Source: Flavobacteriales bacterium (GTDB lineage Bacteria > Bacteroidota > Bacteroidia > Flavobacteriales > Flavobacteriaceae). From it: a DNA stretch of 64,000 nucleotides. The number at the start of each line of letters is the position of its first letter. Position 1 is the first letter of the stretch. Shown here piece after piece: positions 9,254 through 18,293 of the stretch. A program made the position numbers and the translations under genes. The stretch spans positions 1 to 64,000 of the forward strand of contig WTJC01000036.1 in the NCBI GenBank assembly GCA_011525015.1, given 5' to 3'. The notes beneath the pieces were generated by a model. The model did not search any database, had not been told where the DNA came from, and was given only the letters and a program-made list of their open reading frames with translations.

Positions 9254-9581
9254 GCATCGATTTTTTGGCTCGAAAATCACAGAAAAAAAAGTAGCGTACT
9301 ATTTTATCAAAAAATGAAAAAATAATTGAATTTAGTCTTTTGATGTGATGGCGTCATTCTTTTTTTAAAATGTAAAATACTTAAAATCAATAGTTTGTAT
9401 TCATTCTGATTAAAGTGTCTCTAAAGGCTTAAGTAGTGTAATATTTTTACAAATGACCTCCTTTCATGTATAATGTTGTGAAATCCTTAACAAAATTTTC
9501 TATTCAAGAATCATTTTGTTATACTTGTTGTTATATGCCTTTATCGAAAAAGGCTTAACTAACTATTAATTCAAACAAATT
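9254..9581 (+). promoter_or_regulatory. susC leader region: repeats, a hairpin and a candidate promoter
   Basis: This 328-bp AT-rich stretch is the only gap over 300 bp, and I see no gene in it. Near susC it holds a direct repeat AAAGGCTTAA (9423-9432 and 9549-9558) and a small hairpin GCCTTT/AAAGGC (9537-9542 and 9549-9554, loop ATCGAA). It also has a tandem TTGTTATA (9516-9523 and 9528-9535) and ACTAACTA at 9558-9565. TATACTTG at 9520-9527 is one base from the -7 box TAnnTTTG; the -33 region is poor. The long leader suggests regulated expression of the transporter genes. Confidence 0.45.
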
Positions 9582-12500
9582 ATGAACCGACACAGAATTT
9601 TGATTTTGAGTAAGAAGAGTGTTCAGTCAGCATTGACGAGTCTCTTTTTATTGATGTTCGTCTTTGGTACGAGTGCCTATTCATGGGCCAACTCCAACCC
9701 AGAGATTAAGAATGACACAGGTTTAAGTCCTGTACAAATGACCGTTTCAGGTACAGTAACAGATTCAGCTGGTGAACCATTACCAGGTGCAAACGTTATC
9801 GTGCAAGGAACCACAAACGGAACCCAAACTGATTTCGATGGTAATTATTCCATCAATGCTGCATCTGATGCCGTACTTGTTGTTTCTTACTTAGGTTTCC
9901 AAACCCAAGAAGTTTCAGTAAACGGTAGATCTTCAATTGATGTAATGTTAGCTGAAGATGCTTCTGCACTTGAAGAAGTTATTGTTACGGGTTACCAAAC
10001 ATTTACTAAAAAGGAGTCTACGGCTGCGGTATCTGTTGTACAAGCAGATGAATTAGCGGGAATTCCTTCTGGTAACATTGAGCAGCAATTACAAGGACGT
10101 GTTCCTGGGGTTACTGTAATCACAAACGGACAGCCTGGTACAACATCTCAGGTTCGTGTACGTGGTTTCAACGCCTTCGGTGGAAACAGTCCATTATACA
10201 TTGTTGATGGGGTACCAACACAAGACATTTCTTTTATCAATCCAGATGACATCGCGACAGCAACAGTACTTAAAGATGCGGCTTCTGCTTCTATCTATGG
10301 TGCAAGAGCGGCGAATGGTGTAATTGTTTATACCACTAAATCAGGATCTAAAACGAAAAGAGAAACAAGTATTTCACTTAATGTATCTACAGGATTCACT
10401 GATCCAAACGTAAACGGATCTATTGAAATGTTAAATCCAACAGATATGGCGCGTTACACGCACATCGCATACGAAAATAATGCGGCGGCAAATGGAACGC
10501 CAGTAGCCTATACCCACCCACAGTATGGATCGGCTGCTACACCTGTTCTTCCAGATTACTTATTTGCAACTGGAGTAGGATCAGCAAACATTTCTCAAGC
10601 TCAAGTAGATGCTAACTTTACAGCGATTCAAGCAGCTTACGACGCAGATCCTTTAAATACGTTCTTAATTCGCTCAAACAAAGAAGGTACTAATTGGTAT
10701 GATGAGATTACCAGACAAGCACCTGTTCGAAGAGTAACATTAGGTTTTGACGGTGGTAATGAAAATTCTCGTTTCTACATCGGATTATCTGGACAAGACC
10801 AAAGCGGTATTGTTTTAGGTCAAGAATTCCAGCGTTTCGCACTCCGTGTGAACTCTGAGTTTGACGTTACTCCTTGGTTAACAATCGGTGAAAATTTCCA
10901 AACTACATATCGTTCTGCTGTAGGTATCTTCGGTGGAGGTGGTGGAGTAGAAGTTGCTGATGATGAATCAGAAGTTCTTTCTGCATATAGAATGCCAACT
11001 ATTATTCCTGTATTTGATGAATTTGGAAGTTATGCTTCTACCAAAGCAGCTGGTTTTAACAACCCACGTAACCCAGTACGTCGTTTAGTAAACAATCAAG
11101 GAAGCGATAAGAACTATAGCATTGGAGGATTTGGTAACCTTTATGCTACTATCAAGCCAATCGAAGGTCTTACCTTGAGAACAAGCTTAGGTGGACAGTT
11201 CAGTAACTATCACTATGTAGACTATGGTTTCAGATATTTTGGAGATTCAGAGCCACAGGCGTCTGATAACTTCGGTGAAGGAAGTGGATACTCGTATGCA
11301 TGGACATTCACTAACACTGCAGAATATCAAAGAGATTTCGGTAAGCACGGTCTTAGAGTACTTGGAGGTATTGAAGCCTTAAATACTGGAGCTGGTAGAA
11401 ATATCAACGGTTCGGGTATCAATCCATTCTCTACAGATTTAGACTTCCAGTCTTTAAGTGTAGTACAATCACCAGTTGTAAACTCAAACTTATTCAAAGG
11501 AGTTAATTTCTTCTCAGTATTCGGTAAGCTTGATTACAACTACGATGAGAAATACTTAGTAACTGGTATCCTTCGTCGTGACGGATCTTCAAGATTCGGT
11601 GCCAATTCAAGATACGGGGTATTCCCAGCGGTATCTGGTGCATGGAGAATTTCTAATGAAGATTTCATGTCGAACAACGATAATATCAACGAACTTGTTG
11701 TTAGAGCAGGTTGGGGTGAGATGGGTAACTCTGAAAACGTAGACCCTAACAACCAGTACTCTCTTTACAACGCAAATAGAGGAAGAACATTCTATCCAAT
11801 TGGAGGTCAGAACTCTGGAGCAGACGAAGGTTTTGCTGCAAGTAGAATTGGTAACCCTGATGCAAAATGGGAGACTTCTACAACAGTTAACATCGGTTTT
11901 GATTTAGGATTATGGAATGATAAACTTAGATTAGAATTAGACTGGTGGGATAAGACTACTGATGACTTATTATACACTGTACCTCTAGCAGCTGTTACTG
12001 GTAACTACGCTGCTGCTCCATCTGTAAATATCGCAAGTATGGCTAATACGGGTCTTGACTTTGCGATCTCAACACGAGGAGATATCGGTGATAAAATGCA
12101 GTTTAACTTAGTAATGAATAACGCGTTCTTGAGTAATGAGATTACAGCTCTTGCTCCTGGTATTGATTTCTTCGATACAGGTAGCTATAGAGGTATTCAG
12201 CCAGTTCGTAACGCAGTTGGACAGTCTATTTCTTCTTTCTTTGGATACGAAGTAATTGGATACTTTAACTCTCAGGCTGAGGTTGATTCAGCACCTGCTC
12301 AGGTAGGAGCTGGTATCGGTAGATTCCGTTATGCTGATGTAAACGGAGACGGTGCAATTACTCCAGATGATAGAACATTCATTGGAAGTCCAGTTCCAGA
12401 TTACACGGGAGGTTTAACCTTTGACTTGTACGCTGGAAACTTTGAAATGACAATGATGTGGTACTGGTCAATTGGTAATGATATCTTCAACCAAAGAAAG

Positions 12501-12908
12501 TGGTTTACTGATTTCTTTGGATCATTTGAAGGATCTGCCAAAGGTGCTGCTGCATTCAATTCGTGGACTCCTGAGTTAGGTAACAATGCTGCTGCTCCAA
12601 TTTGGGAATCAGCTTCTAACCTTTCTACAAACGGAGCTTCAAACTCTTGGTATGTTGAGGATGGTTCATTTGCAAGATTACAAATGCTATCTTTGGCTTA
12701 TAATTTTGATAGAGATAAAATCGAGCAATTCGGATTATCTAAGTTAAAATTAGGAGTTTCGGCAAATAACATTTGGACAATTACAGGTTATGAAGGATTA
12801 GATCCTATGGTAGCTGGTCCAGATACGAACTTTGGTATTGATGTTGGTAACTTCCCTGTTACTCCATCTTACTTATTCAATTTAGAATTAGGAATATTAG
12901 GATTATAA
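9582..12908 (+). CDS. SusC/RagA-family TonB-dependent outer-membrane transporter
   Basis: The protein is 1108 aa. After a long signal peptide (about residues 1-37) comes a carboxypeptidase-regulatory-like domain (VSGTVTDSAGEPLPGANVIVQ, about residues 55-125). Next are the TonB-box-like region ALEEVIVTGYQTFTKKES, a plug domain (GRVPGVTVITNGQPG, VRVRGFNAFGGNSPLYIVDG) and a 22-strand-type barrel that runs to the C-terminus. SusC proteins import oligosaccharides across the outer membrane with a SusD lid, powered by TonB. SusD follows after 21 bp. Codon use in this gene and in susD is biased towards GGT, GTT, CGT and AAC compared with neighbours, as expected for highly expressed genes. Confidence 0.96.
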   Translation: MNRHRILILSKKSVQSALTSLFLLMFVFGTSAYSWANSNPEIKNDTGLSPVQMTVSGTVTDSAGEPLPGANVIVQGTTNGTQTDFDGNYSINAASDAVLVVSYLGFQTQEVSVNGRSSIDVMLAEDASALEEVIVTGYQTFTKKESTAAVSVVQADELAGIPSGNIEQQLQGRVPGVTVITNGQPGTTSQVRVRGFNAFGGNSPLYIVDGVPTQDISFINPDDIATATVLKDAASASIYGARAANGVIVYTTKSGSKTKRETSISLNVSTGFTDPNVNGSIEMLNPTDMARYTHIAYENNAAANGTPVAYTHPQYGSAATPVLPDYLFATGVGSANISQAQVDANFTAIQAAYDADPLNTFLIRSNKEGTNWYDEITRQAPVRRVTLGFDGGNENSRFYIGLSGQDQSGIVLGQEFQRFALRVNSEFDVTPWLTIGENFQTTYRSAVGIFGGGGGVEVADDESEVLSAYRMPTIIPVFDEFGSYASTKAAGFNNPRNPVRRLVNNQGSDKNYSIGGFGNLYATIKPIEGLTLRTSLGGQFSNYHYVDYGFRYFGDSEPQASDNFGEGSGYSYAWTFTNTAEYQRDFGKHGLRVLGGIEALNTGAGRNINGSGINPFSTDLDFQSLSVVQSPVVNSNLFKGVNFFSVFGKLDYNYDEKYLVTGILRRDGSSRFGANSRYGVFPAVSGAWRISNEDFMSNNDNINELVVRAGWGEMGNSENVDPNNQYSLYNANRGRTFYPIGGQNSGADEGFAASRIGNPDAKWETSTTVNIGFDLGLWNDKLRLELDWWDKTTDDLLYTVPLAAVTGNYAAAPSVNIASMANTGLDFAISTRGDIGDKMQFNLVMNNAFLSNEITALAPGIDFFDTGSYRGIQPVRNAVGQSISSFFGYEVIGYFNSQAEVDSAPAQVGAGIGRFRYADVNGDGAITPDDRTFIGSPVPDYTGGLTFDLYAGNFEMTMMWYWSIGNDIFNQRKWFTDFFGSFEGSAKGAAAFNSWTPELGNNAAAPIWESASNLSTNGASNSWYVEDGSFARLQMLSLAYNFDRDKIEQFGLSKLKLGVSANNIWTITGYEGLDPMVAGPDTNFGIDVGNFPVTPSYLFNLELGILGL

Positions 12909-12929
12909 AAACTTTAAAAGAATTACAAA

Positions 12930-14651
12930 ATGAAACAATTTAATACTATGAAGAAGTATTTTGCTGTTGGTGTTACCGCACTTATGTTAGTCGTTTCTTG
13001 TAGCGATGACTTTCTAGAAGTGGCACCTACGGGTTCTCTTGCCGATGCGCAAGTGGGAACCAAAGCCGGTATTGAAGGACTTTTAATTGGTACTTATTCT
13101 GCTCTAAATGGAGTATTTGGAAGTCGATTTGAAGGTCCAAACCACTGGGTAACAGGATCTGTTGTTGGTGGTGAAGCAAACAAGGGTACAGATGCGGGAG
13201 ATTATTCTGCTATCAACCCTGTACAACGCTATGAAGTAGACCCTACTTCTGGTGATTTATTTAACCTATGGAGAGGTCGATACGAAGGTGTTGCTCGTGC
13301 TAATGGTGTGTTACGCGCACTTGCTAATGCAACTGACGTGTCTGGAGCTGACGCTGCTCGAATTGAAGGAGAGGCAAAAATGCTTAGAGGGCATTTCTAC
13401 TTTGATTTGAAAAAGCACTTTAACAGCATTCCTGTTTTTGACGAAACAGTTGCTGCTACTGATGTTGTTTTAGTTCCTAACACTACTGATGTTTGGGGCC
13501 AGATTGAAGCAGATTTCCAGTCAGCTTACGACAACCTACCTGTAAACAATGGACCAGGTCGCGTGAGTAAAATGGCTGCTGCTGCCTACATGGGTAAAGC
13601 TAAATTATACCAAGGTAAGTGGTCTGAAGCTAAGCAATGGTTCGATATCGTAATTGGTAGTGGACAGTACATGCTTTTAGATGATTACATGCAAATCTTT
13701 AACGCTGAAAACGATAACCACGCGGAGTCAGTAATGGATGTAGAATCTGCCAACAACACTGGTAGTACGCAAAATGCTAACTATTTTGATGATTTGAATT
13801 ATCCATACAACACAGGACCTGACGGACCTGGTAACTGCTGTGGATTCTTTCAGCCTTCTTTTGAATTAGGAAATTCGTTTAGAACTTCTGGTGGATTACC
13901 ACTATTAGACGGTTCTTACAATGATCCAGCGAATGAAATCGCAACTGATTACAATGTTGAATCATCTGATTCATTTACAGAAGATGCTGGTGAATTAGAT
14001 CCAAGAATTGACTTTTCACTTGGTCGTAGAGGTATTCCTTACCTAGATTGGATAGAACACCCAGGTAAAGCTTGGATTCGTTCTCAGCCATATGCTGGAC
14101 CATACTCACCAAAGAAATTTATCTACTATAGATCTCAAGAAGGTTCTTTCACAGATGCTTCATCTTGGACTCGTGGATATGCACTTATGAACTACAACAT
14201 TATTCGTTATGCTGATGTATTGTTAATGCAAGCAGAAGCAGAAGTAGAATTAGGTAACCTAGAGGCTGCAAGAGCGCTAGTGAACCAAGTTCGTGCAAGA
14301 GCTGCAAATTCTGCATATTGGGTAATGGAGTATGACGGTTCTGCACCAGCTGCGAACTATGTTATCTCTGAGTATACTGCTGCGTGGACCGATGCTAACA
14401 CGGCTAGAGCTGCTGTTAGAATGGAGCGTAAATTGGAATTATCAGGTGAAGGGCACCGTTTCTTTGACCTTGTACGTTGGGGAATTGCTGCTTCAGCGCT
14501 TAATGATTATCTAGCTTACGAGTCTCAGTACTTAGTGACTAAATTTGGTGGTGCTTCATTTACTACTGGTAAAAACGAGTACTATCCAATTCCACAATCA
14601 CAGATTGATATTCAAGGATCTGATGTATTATCTCAGAACCCAGGATACTAA
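12930..14651 (+). CDS. SusD/RagB-family glycan-binding lipoprotein
   Basis: The protein has 573 aa with a lipoprotein signal (VVSCSDDFLEVAPTG; lipid on the cysteine at residue 24). The N-terminal part has the TPR-like repeats of SusD (ADAQVGTKAGIEGLLIGTYSALNG), and the C-terminal half has YADVLLMQAEAEVELGN, VRMERKLELSGEGHRFFDLVRWG and YYPIPQSQID, all signatures of the family. It forms the outer-membrane lid on SusC and binds the glycan. Starts at 12930 and 12948 are both possible; the first is used. A 20-bp palindrome covers its stop codon and a terminator follows. Confidence 0.96.
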   Translation: MKQFNTMKKYFAVGVTALMLVVSCSDDFLEVAPTGSLADAQVGTKAGIEGLLIGTYSALNGVFGSRFEGPNHWVTGSVVGGEANKGTDAGDYSAINPVQRYEVDPTSGDLFNLWRGRYEGVARANGVLRALANATDVSGADAARIEGEAKMLRGHFYFDLKKHFNSIPVFDETVAATDVVLVPNTTDVWGQIEADFQSAYDNLPVNNGPGRVSKMAAAAYMGKAKLYQGKWSEAKQWFDIVIGSGQYMLLDDYMQIFNAENDNHAESVMDVESANNTGSTQNANYFDDLNYPYNTGPDGPGNCCGFFQPSFELGNSFRTSGGLPLLDGSYNDPANEIATDYNVESSDSFTEDAGELDPRIDFSLGRRGIPYLDWIEHPGKAWIRSQPYAGPYSPKKFIYYRSQEGSFTDASSWTRGYALMNYNIIRYADVLLMQAEAEVELGNLEAARALVNQVRARAANSAYWVMEYDGSAPAANYVISEYTAAWTDANTARAAVRMERKLELSGEGHRFFDLVRWGIAASALNDYLAYESQYLVTKFGGASFTTGKNEYYPIPQSQIDIQGSDVLSQNPGY

Positions 14652-14667
14652 GAATTATAATTCTTAG
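14648..14667. repeat. 20-bp perfect palindrome over the susD stop codon
   Basis: CTAAGAATTATAATTCTTAG is its own reverse complement and contains the susD TAA (14649-14651). It lies 9 bp before the terminator stem. In RNA it would make an AU-rich stem at the very end of the susD coding region, which may protect the 3' end. It could also be a protein-binding site. Confidence 0.6.
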
Positions 14668-14676
14668 CATAAAATT

Positions 14677-14707
14677 AAAGCTGCCTAGATTTAGGCAGCT
14701 TTTTTTA
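14677..14707 (+). terminator. Rho-independent terminator after susD
   Basis: An 11-bp stem (AAAGCTGCCTA, 14677-14687) pairs with TAGGCAGCTTT around a GATT loop and runs into seven T residues. It ends 26 bp before the next gene of the locus, so it should limit read-through from susCD into the FG-GAP and rhamnosidase genes. Confidence 0.9.
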
Positions 14708-14733
14708 TTAAGTTTATTGTACGATTAAGACCA

Positions 14734-17700
14734 ATGATGAACATGAGATATTTAGTACTATTACTAGTAGGAGCCTTTATTTTTTCTTGTACAAACCAAA
14801 CCCAACCGCCTTTATTCAAAGTCTTAAATGCAGAGACCTCAGGAATAGACTTCAACAATAGATTAGTAGAAGATGATACCATTAATATTTTAGATAATGA
14901 ATTTGTCTATAACGGAAGTGGAGTGGCCATTGCAGATCTTAATAACGATGAATTACCTGACCTTATTTTTACCGGAAATCAGGTTGCCAATAAAATTTAC
15001 CTCAATAGGGGAGAACTTCAATTTTCAGATATCTCAAAAGAGGCCGGATTTATAAAACCTGATTCATTAATGTGGTCTTCAGGGGTAAGTATTGTCGATG
15101 TCAATGCAGATGGATTAAATGATATCTATGTGTGTAATACGTTTAGAAAGCAAAGTACACTTCGCAAAAACTTATTGTACATCAATCAAGGTCTAAATGA
15201 GCAGGGACTACCCGTCTTCGTTGAAAAAGCCGCTGAATACGGCCTAGATAATGATTCGTATTCTTCAAATGCTCAATTTTTTGATGCAGATAATGACGGA
15301 GATTTGGATGTTTTTATTGGTGTCAATCAAATCGATGGAATTAATCCGAATGAATTTAGACCCAAACAAGACGATGGAACCTCACCAAGTCGAGATCGAC
15401 TACTACTTAATTCAACCGAAGGGGGTCAGATGAAATATCAAGACGTCTCGGCATTGGCTGGTATTAAATTCCACGGTTATACACACTCGGCATTAACCTA
15501 CGATTTTAATGCAGATGGATTTTTAGATATTTTCGTCGCCAATGACTTTTTAAGCAATGACCTCTTGTACATTAACAATCAAGACGGAACTTTTAGTAAT
15601 CAAATAAGTGATAGTTTTAAACACCTGAGTCTTTCTTCAATGGGAAGTGACATTGGTGACATCAATAGCGATGGAAGGGCAGATTTATATGTCACAGAAA
15701 TGCAGCCCTTCTACAACAAAAGAAAAAAATTATTTCAGGGTCCGAGTAATTATCAAAAAGAAATTTTCACCAAGCGCTACGGGTTTGAAAAGCAGTATGC
15801 ACGTAATGTATTGCATGTAAACCAAGGCATTTCTTCGCCTGATGGACTTCCTGTCTTTAGCGATTTAGGAATGATGGCAAAGGTTCAGGAAACCGACTGG
15901 AGCTGGACGCCTCTTTTTATGGATGCTGACAACGACGGCTTACAAGATTTATTTGTGACCAACGGTTTTCCAAAAGACGTTACAGATCGTGATTTTGGAG
16001 ACTTTCGGGTAACAGCCAGTCGTCTGGAAACAAAAGAACGACTCTTAGCGGCCATACCTGAGATTAAAATCTCCAATTTTATTTTTAAAAATAAGGGGGC
16101 TTATGATTTTGAAGATTACACCCAGAAGTGGGGGCTTGATTTTGGCACCTATTCTCATGGTGCTGCATACGGAGATTTAGACGGAGACGGAGATTTAGAT
16201 TTGGTCGTCAACAATATGAATGACACGGCAAGTGTTCTGGTCAATCAGCTCAATACAACCGAGTCTGAGACACATTGGGCGACATTTAATTTGAAGGGTC
16301 CTGACTCGAATAAAAACGGAATAGGGGCTGAATTAAGCCTTTACACTAATAATGGTATTCAGTCTCGTTATCAACTGACCAATAGAGGCTACTTATCTCA
16401 ATCTGATTTAAAACTTCATTTCGGACTGGGGACAACAAATCAAATCGACAGTGTAGTTGTGAACTGGCCGGGTAATCAAAGTCAAGTATTTTATGATTTA
16501 GCAATTAATGCAAAAAATACACTGACCTACGATGCGGATCAAATTGAAGAGCGCACTCTTAAGACCATGAATAGTTCACAATTTGTAAATGCAAATCAAC
16601 AATTAGGCTTGGATTATTTGTCAAGAGACATCGACTTCATCGATTTTAATTTTCAGCGAACAATACCACATAAATTTTCATCATATGGACCCTCAATCGC
16701 GGTAGGAGACGTAAATGCTGACGGTATTGAAGACTTTTTTCTATCCGCCAGTCGAAATTTTAAAGAGGTCTGGTTTATGGGGCAGGCTGACGGAAGTTAT
16801 GCCAAACAAGAAGTCAATTATAAGGCTAATATAGAGTTAGAAGAAGAAGATTCTTCGAGCTTGCTTTTTGACGCCGATCAAGATGGAGATTTAGATCTTT
16901 ACATCGCAAGAGGATGCGCACAATATCCAGAAAATCATCCCTATTACAAAGATGAGTTATGGATGAATGATGGAGCTGGAAACTTCACGCTTAGTAAAGA
17001 TGTACTGCCAGAATTTTTATCAAATACCTCCGCAGTCAAAGCAGCGGATTTTGATCGAGATGGTGATTTGGATCTCATCGTAAGTGCCTCTGTAAAGCCA
17101 TTTACTTATCCTTATGGCGATTCGCATTACATTTTCATCAATGAACTCGATTCAGGGTCATTAAAATTCAGTCTTGCTGATGAGTCAATCGCACCAGAAT
17201 TAAGCGATATAGGCATGTTGAGTGACGTTTTATGGACCGATTACAACAATGATGGCTGGGTGGATTTACTGCTCGCAGGTGACTTTATGCCCATTACTTT
17301 TTTAGAAAATCGCAAAGGGAAATTTAAACGATTGAAAAACTCAGGCTTAGAAGACCATTTAGGATGGTGGAGCAGTCTTAGTGCAGCAGATTTCGACCGA
17401 GATGGTGACATGGATTATGTCGTCGGAAATATTGGGCGAAACATCAATACACAAGCAAAGGCAGATGAACCCATAAGAATCTACGCCAAAGATTTAGATC
17501 AAAATGGAACCATAGATCCTTTAGTTTCCTATTTTTTAAGAGACAGTTTAGGTGCAAAGAAAGAATACCTCTATCATCCTTGGGATGATATATCAAAGCA
17601 ATTTGTAGGCATAAGAAAACGCTTTAATTCCTATGGGCAGTTCGGTGAATTATCTGTGCCTGATATGTTTGAGGATGGCTTATTGGCAGACGCGGATGTC

Positions 17701-18291
17701 TACACCTTGAACGAAATGAATTCGGTTTGGATTGAAAACCTCTCCAATGGAAAATTTAAAATTCATTATCTCGATGTGGAAGCCCAAATTGCACCCATTT
17801 TCGGAACGCTAACCACTGATATCGATGCTGATGGATATACCGACATTTTATTAGTCGGAAATGACTTCGGCATGGAGGTGCAGCAAGGTCCAGCAGACGC
17901 TTTTAACGGTTTGGTATTGCGCAATGATCAGCAAGGTTCATTCGCAGTAGTTCCCAAAGAGGAGACGGCTTTTTATGTACCAGGTAATGCCCGTGCCCTT
18001 GCAACTGTTTTTAGAGAAAATGATCCTGTTGTTCTGGCTTCTGTAAATAATGATACCCTCCAAAGCTTTGTATGGAACAATGCGAATCAAAAAAGCAAAT
18101 ACCTAAAACTAGATGCCAAGGAGGTAACAGCTTTGGTGAATTATAGCGATGGAAGTACTCAAAAAATAGAACAATTTTACGGTGATGGCTTTATGTCACA
18201 ATCCAGTCGTTTTTTGACACTCTCAAAAGAAGTCAGTCAGGTAGAAACCTTTAATACTGAGCAACAACAAATTCGATTGCTCAAATTCTAA
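14734..18291 (+). CDS. FG-GAP/VCBS-repeat lipoprotein with ASPIC/UnbV domain
   Basis: The protein has 1185 aa. It has a lipoprotein signal (FIFSC); ATGs at 14734, 14737 and 14743 are all possible starts. Calcium-binding-type loops recur through the first 500 residues (DLNNDELPDLIF, DADNDGDLDVFI, DLDGDGDLDLVV) and form a beta-propeller. An ASPIC/UnbV-like segment follows at about residues 505-600 (NKNGIGAELSLY, GYLSQSDLKLHFGLG). A second propeller runs from about 640 to 1110 (DRDGDLDLIV, DFDRDGDMDYVV). Such large surface proteins often follow susCD in flavobacterial PULs and are thought to bind glycans. No catalytic site is evident. The GH78 gene begins 2 bp after its stop. Confidence 0.88.
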   Translation: MMNMRYLVLLLVGAFIFSCTNQTQPPLFKVLNAETSGIDFNNRLVEDDTINILDNEFVYNGSGVAIADLNNDELPDLIFTGNQVANKIYLNRGELQFSDISKEAGFIKPDSLMWSSGVSIVDVNADGLNDIYVCNTFRKQSTLRKNLLYINQGLNEQGLPVFVEKAAEYGLDNDSYSSNAQFFDADNDGDLDVFIGVNQIDGINPNEFRPKQDDGTSPSRDRLLLNSTEGGQMKYQDVSALAGIKFHGYTHSALTYDFNADGFLDIFVANDFLSNDLLYINNQDGTFSNQISDSFKHLSLSSMGSDIGDINSDGRADLYVTEMQPFYNKRKKLFQGPSNYQKEIFTKRYGFEKQYARNVLHVNQGISSPDGLPVFSDLGMMAKVQETDWSWTPLFMDADNDGLQDLFVTNGFPKDVTDRDFGDFRVTASRLETKERLLAAIPEIKISNFIFKNKGAYDFEDYTQKWGLDFGTYSHGAAYGDLDGDGDLDLVVNNMNDTASVLVNQLNTTESETHWATFNLKGPDSNKNGIGAELSLYTNNGIQSRYQLTNRGYLSQSDLKLHFGLGTTNQIDSVVVNWPGNQSQVFYDLAINAKNTLTYDADQIEERTLKTMNSSQFVNANQQLGLDYLSRDIDFIDFNFQRTIPHKFSSYGPSIAVGDVNADGIEDFFLSASRNFKEVWFMGQADGSYAKQEVNYKANIELEEEDSSSLLFDADQDGDLDLYIARGCAQYPENHPYYKDELWMNDGAGNFTLSKDVLPEFLSNTSAVKAADFDRDGDLDLIVSASVKPFTYPYGDSHYIFINELDSGSLKFSLADESIAPELSDIGMLSDVLWTDYNNDGWVDLLLAGDFMPITFLENRKGKFKRLKNSGLEDHLGWWSSLSAADFDRDGDMDYVVGNIGRNINTQAKADEPIRIYAKDLDQNGTIDPLVSYFLRDSLGAKKEYLYHPWDDISKQFVGIRKRFNSYGQFGELSVPDMFEDGLLADADVYTLNEMNSVWIENLSNGKFKIHYLDVEAQIAPIFGTLTTDIDADGYTDILLVGNDFGMEVQQGPADAFNGLVLRNDQQGSFAVVPKEETAFYVPGNARALATVFRENDPVVLASVNNDTLQSFVWNNANQKSKYLKLDAKEVTALVNYSDGSTQKIEQFYGDGFMSQSSRFLTLSKEVSQVETFNTEQQQIRLLKF

Positions 18292-18293
18292 GT

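Noticed and set aside
9259-9278. GATTTT/AAAATC inverted repeat after the DUF1593 gene
   Set aside because: Short, AT-only arms and no T-tract; too weak to call a terminator.
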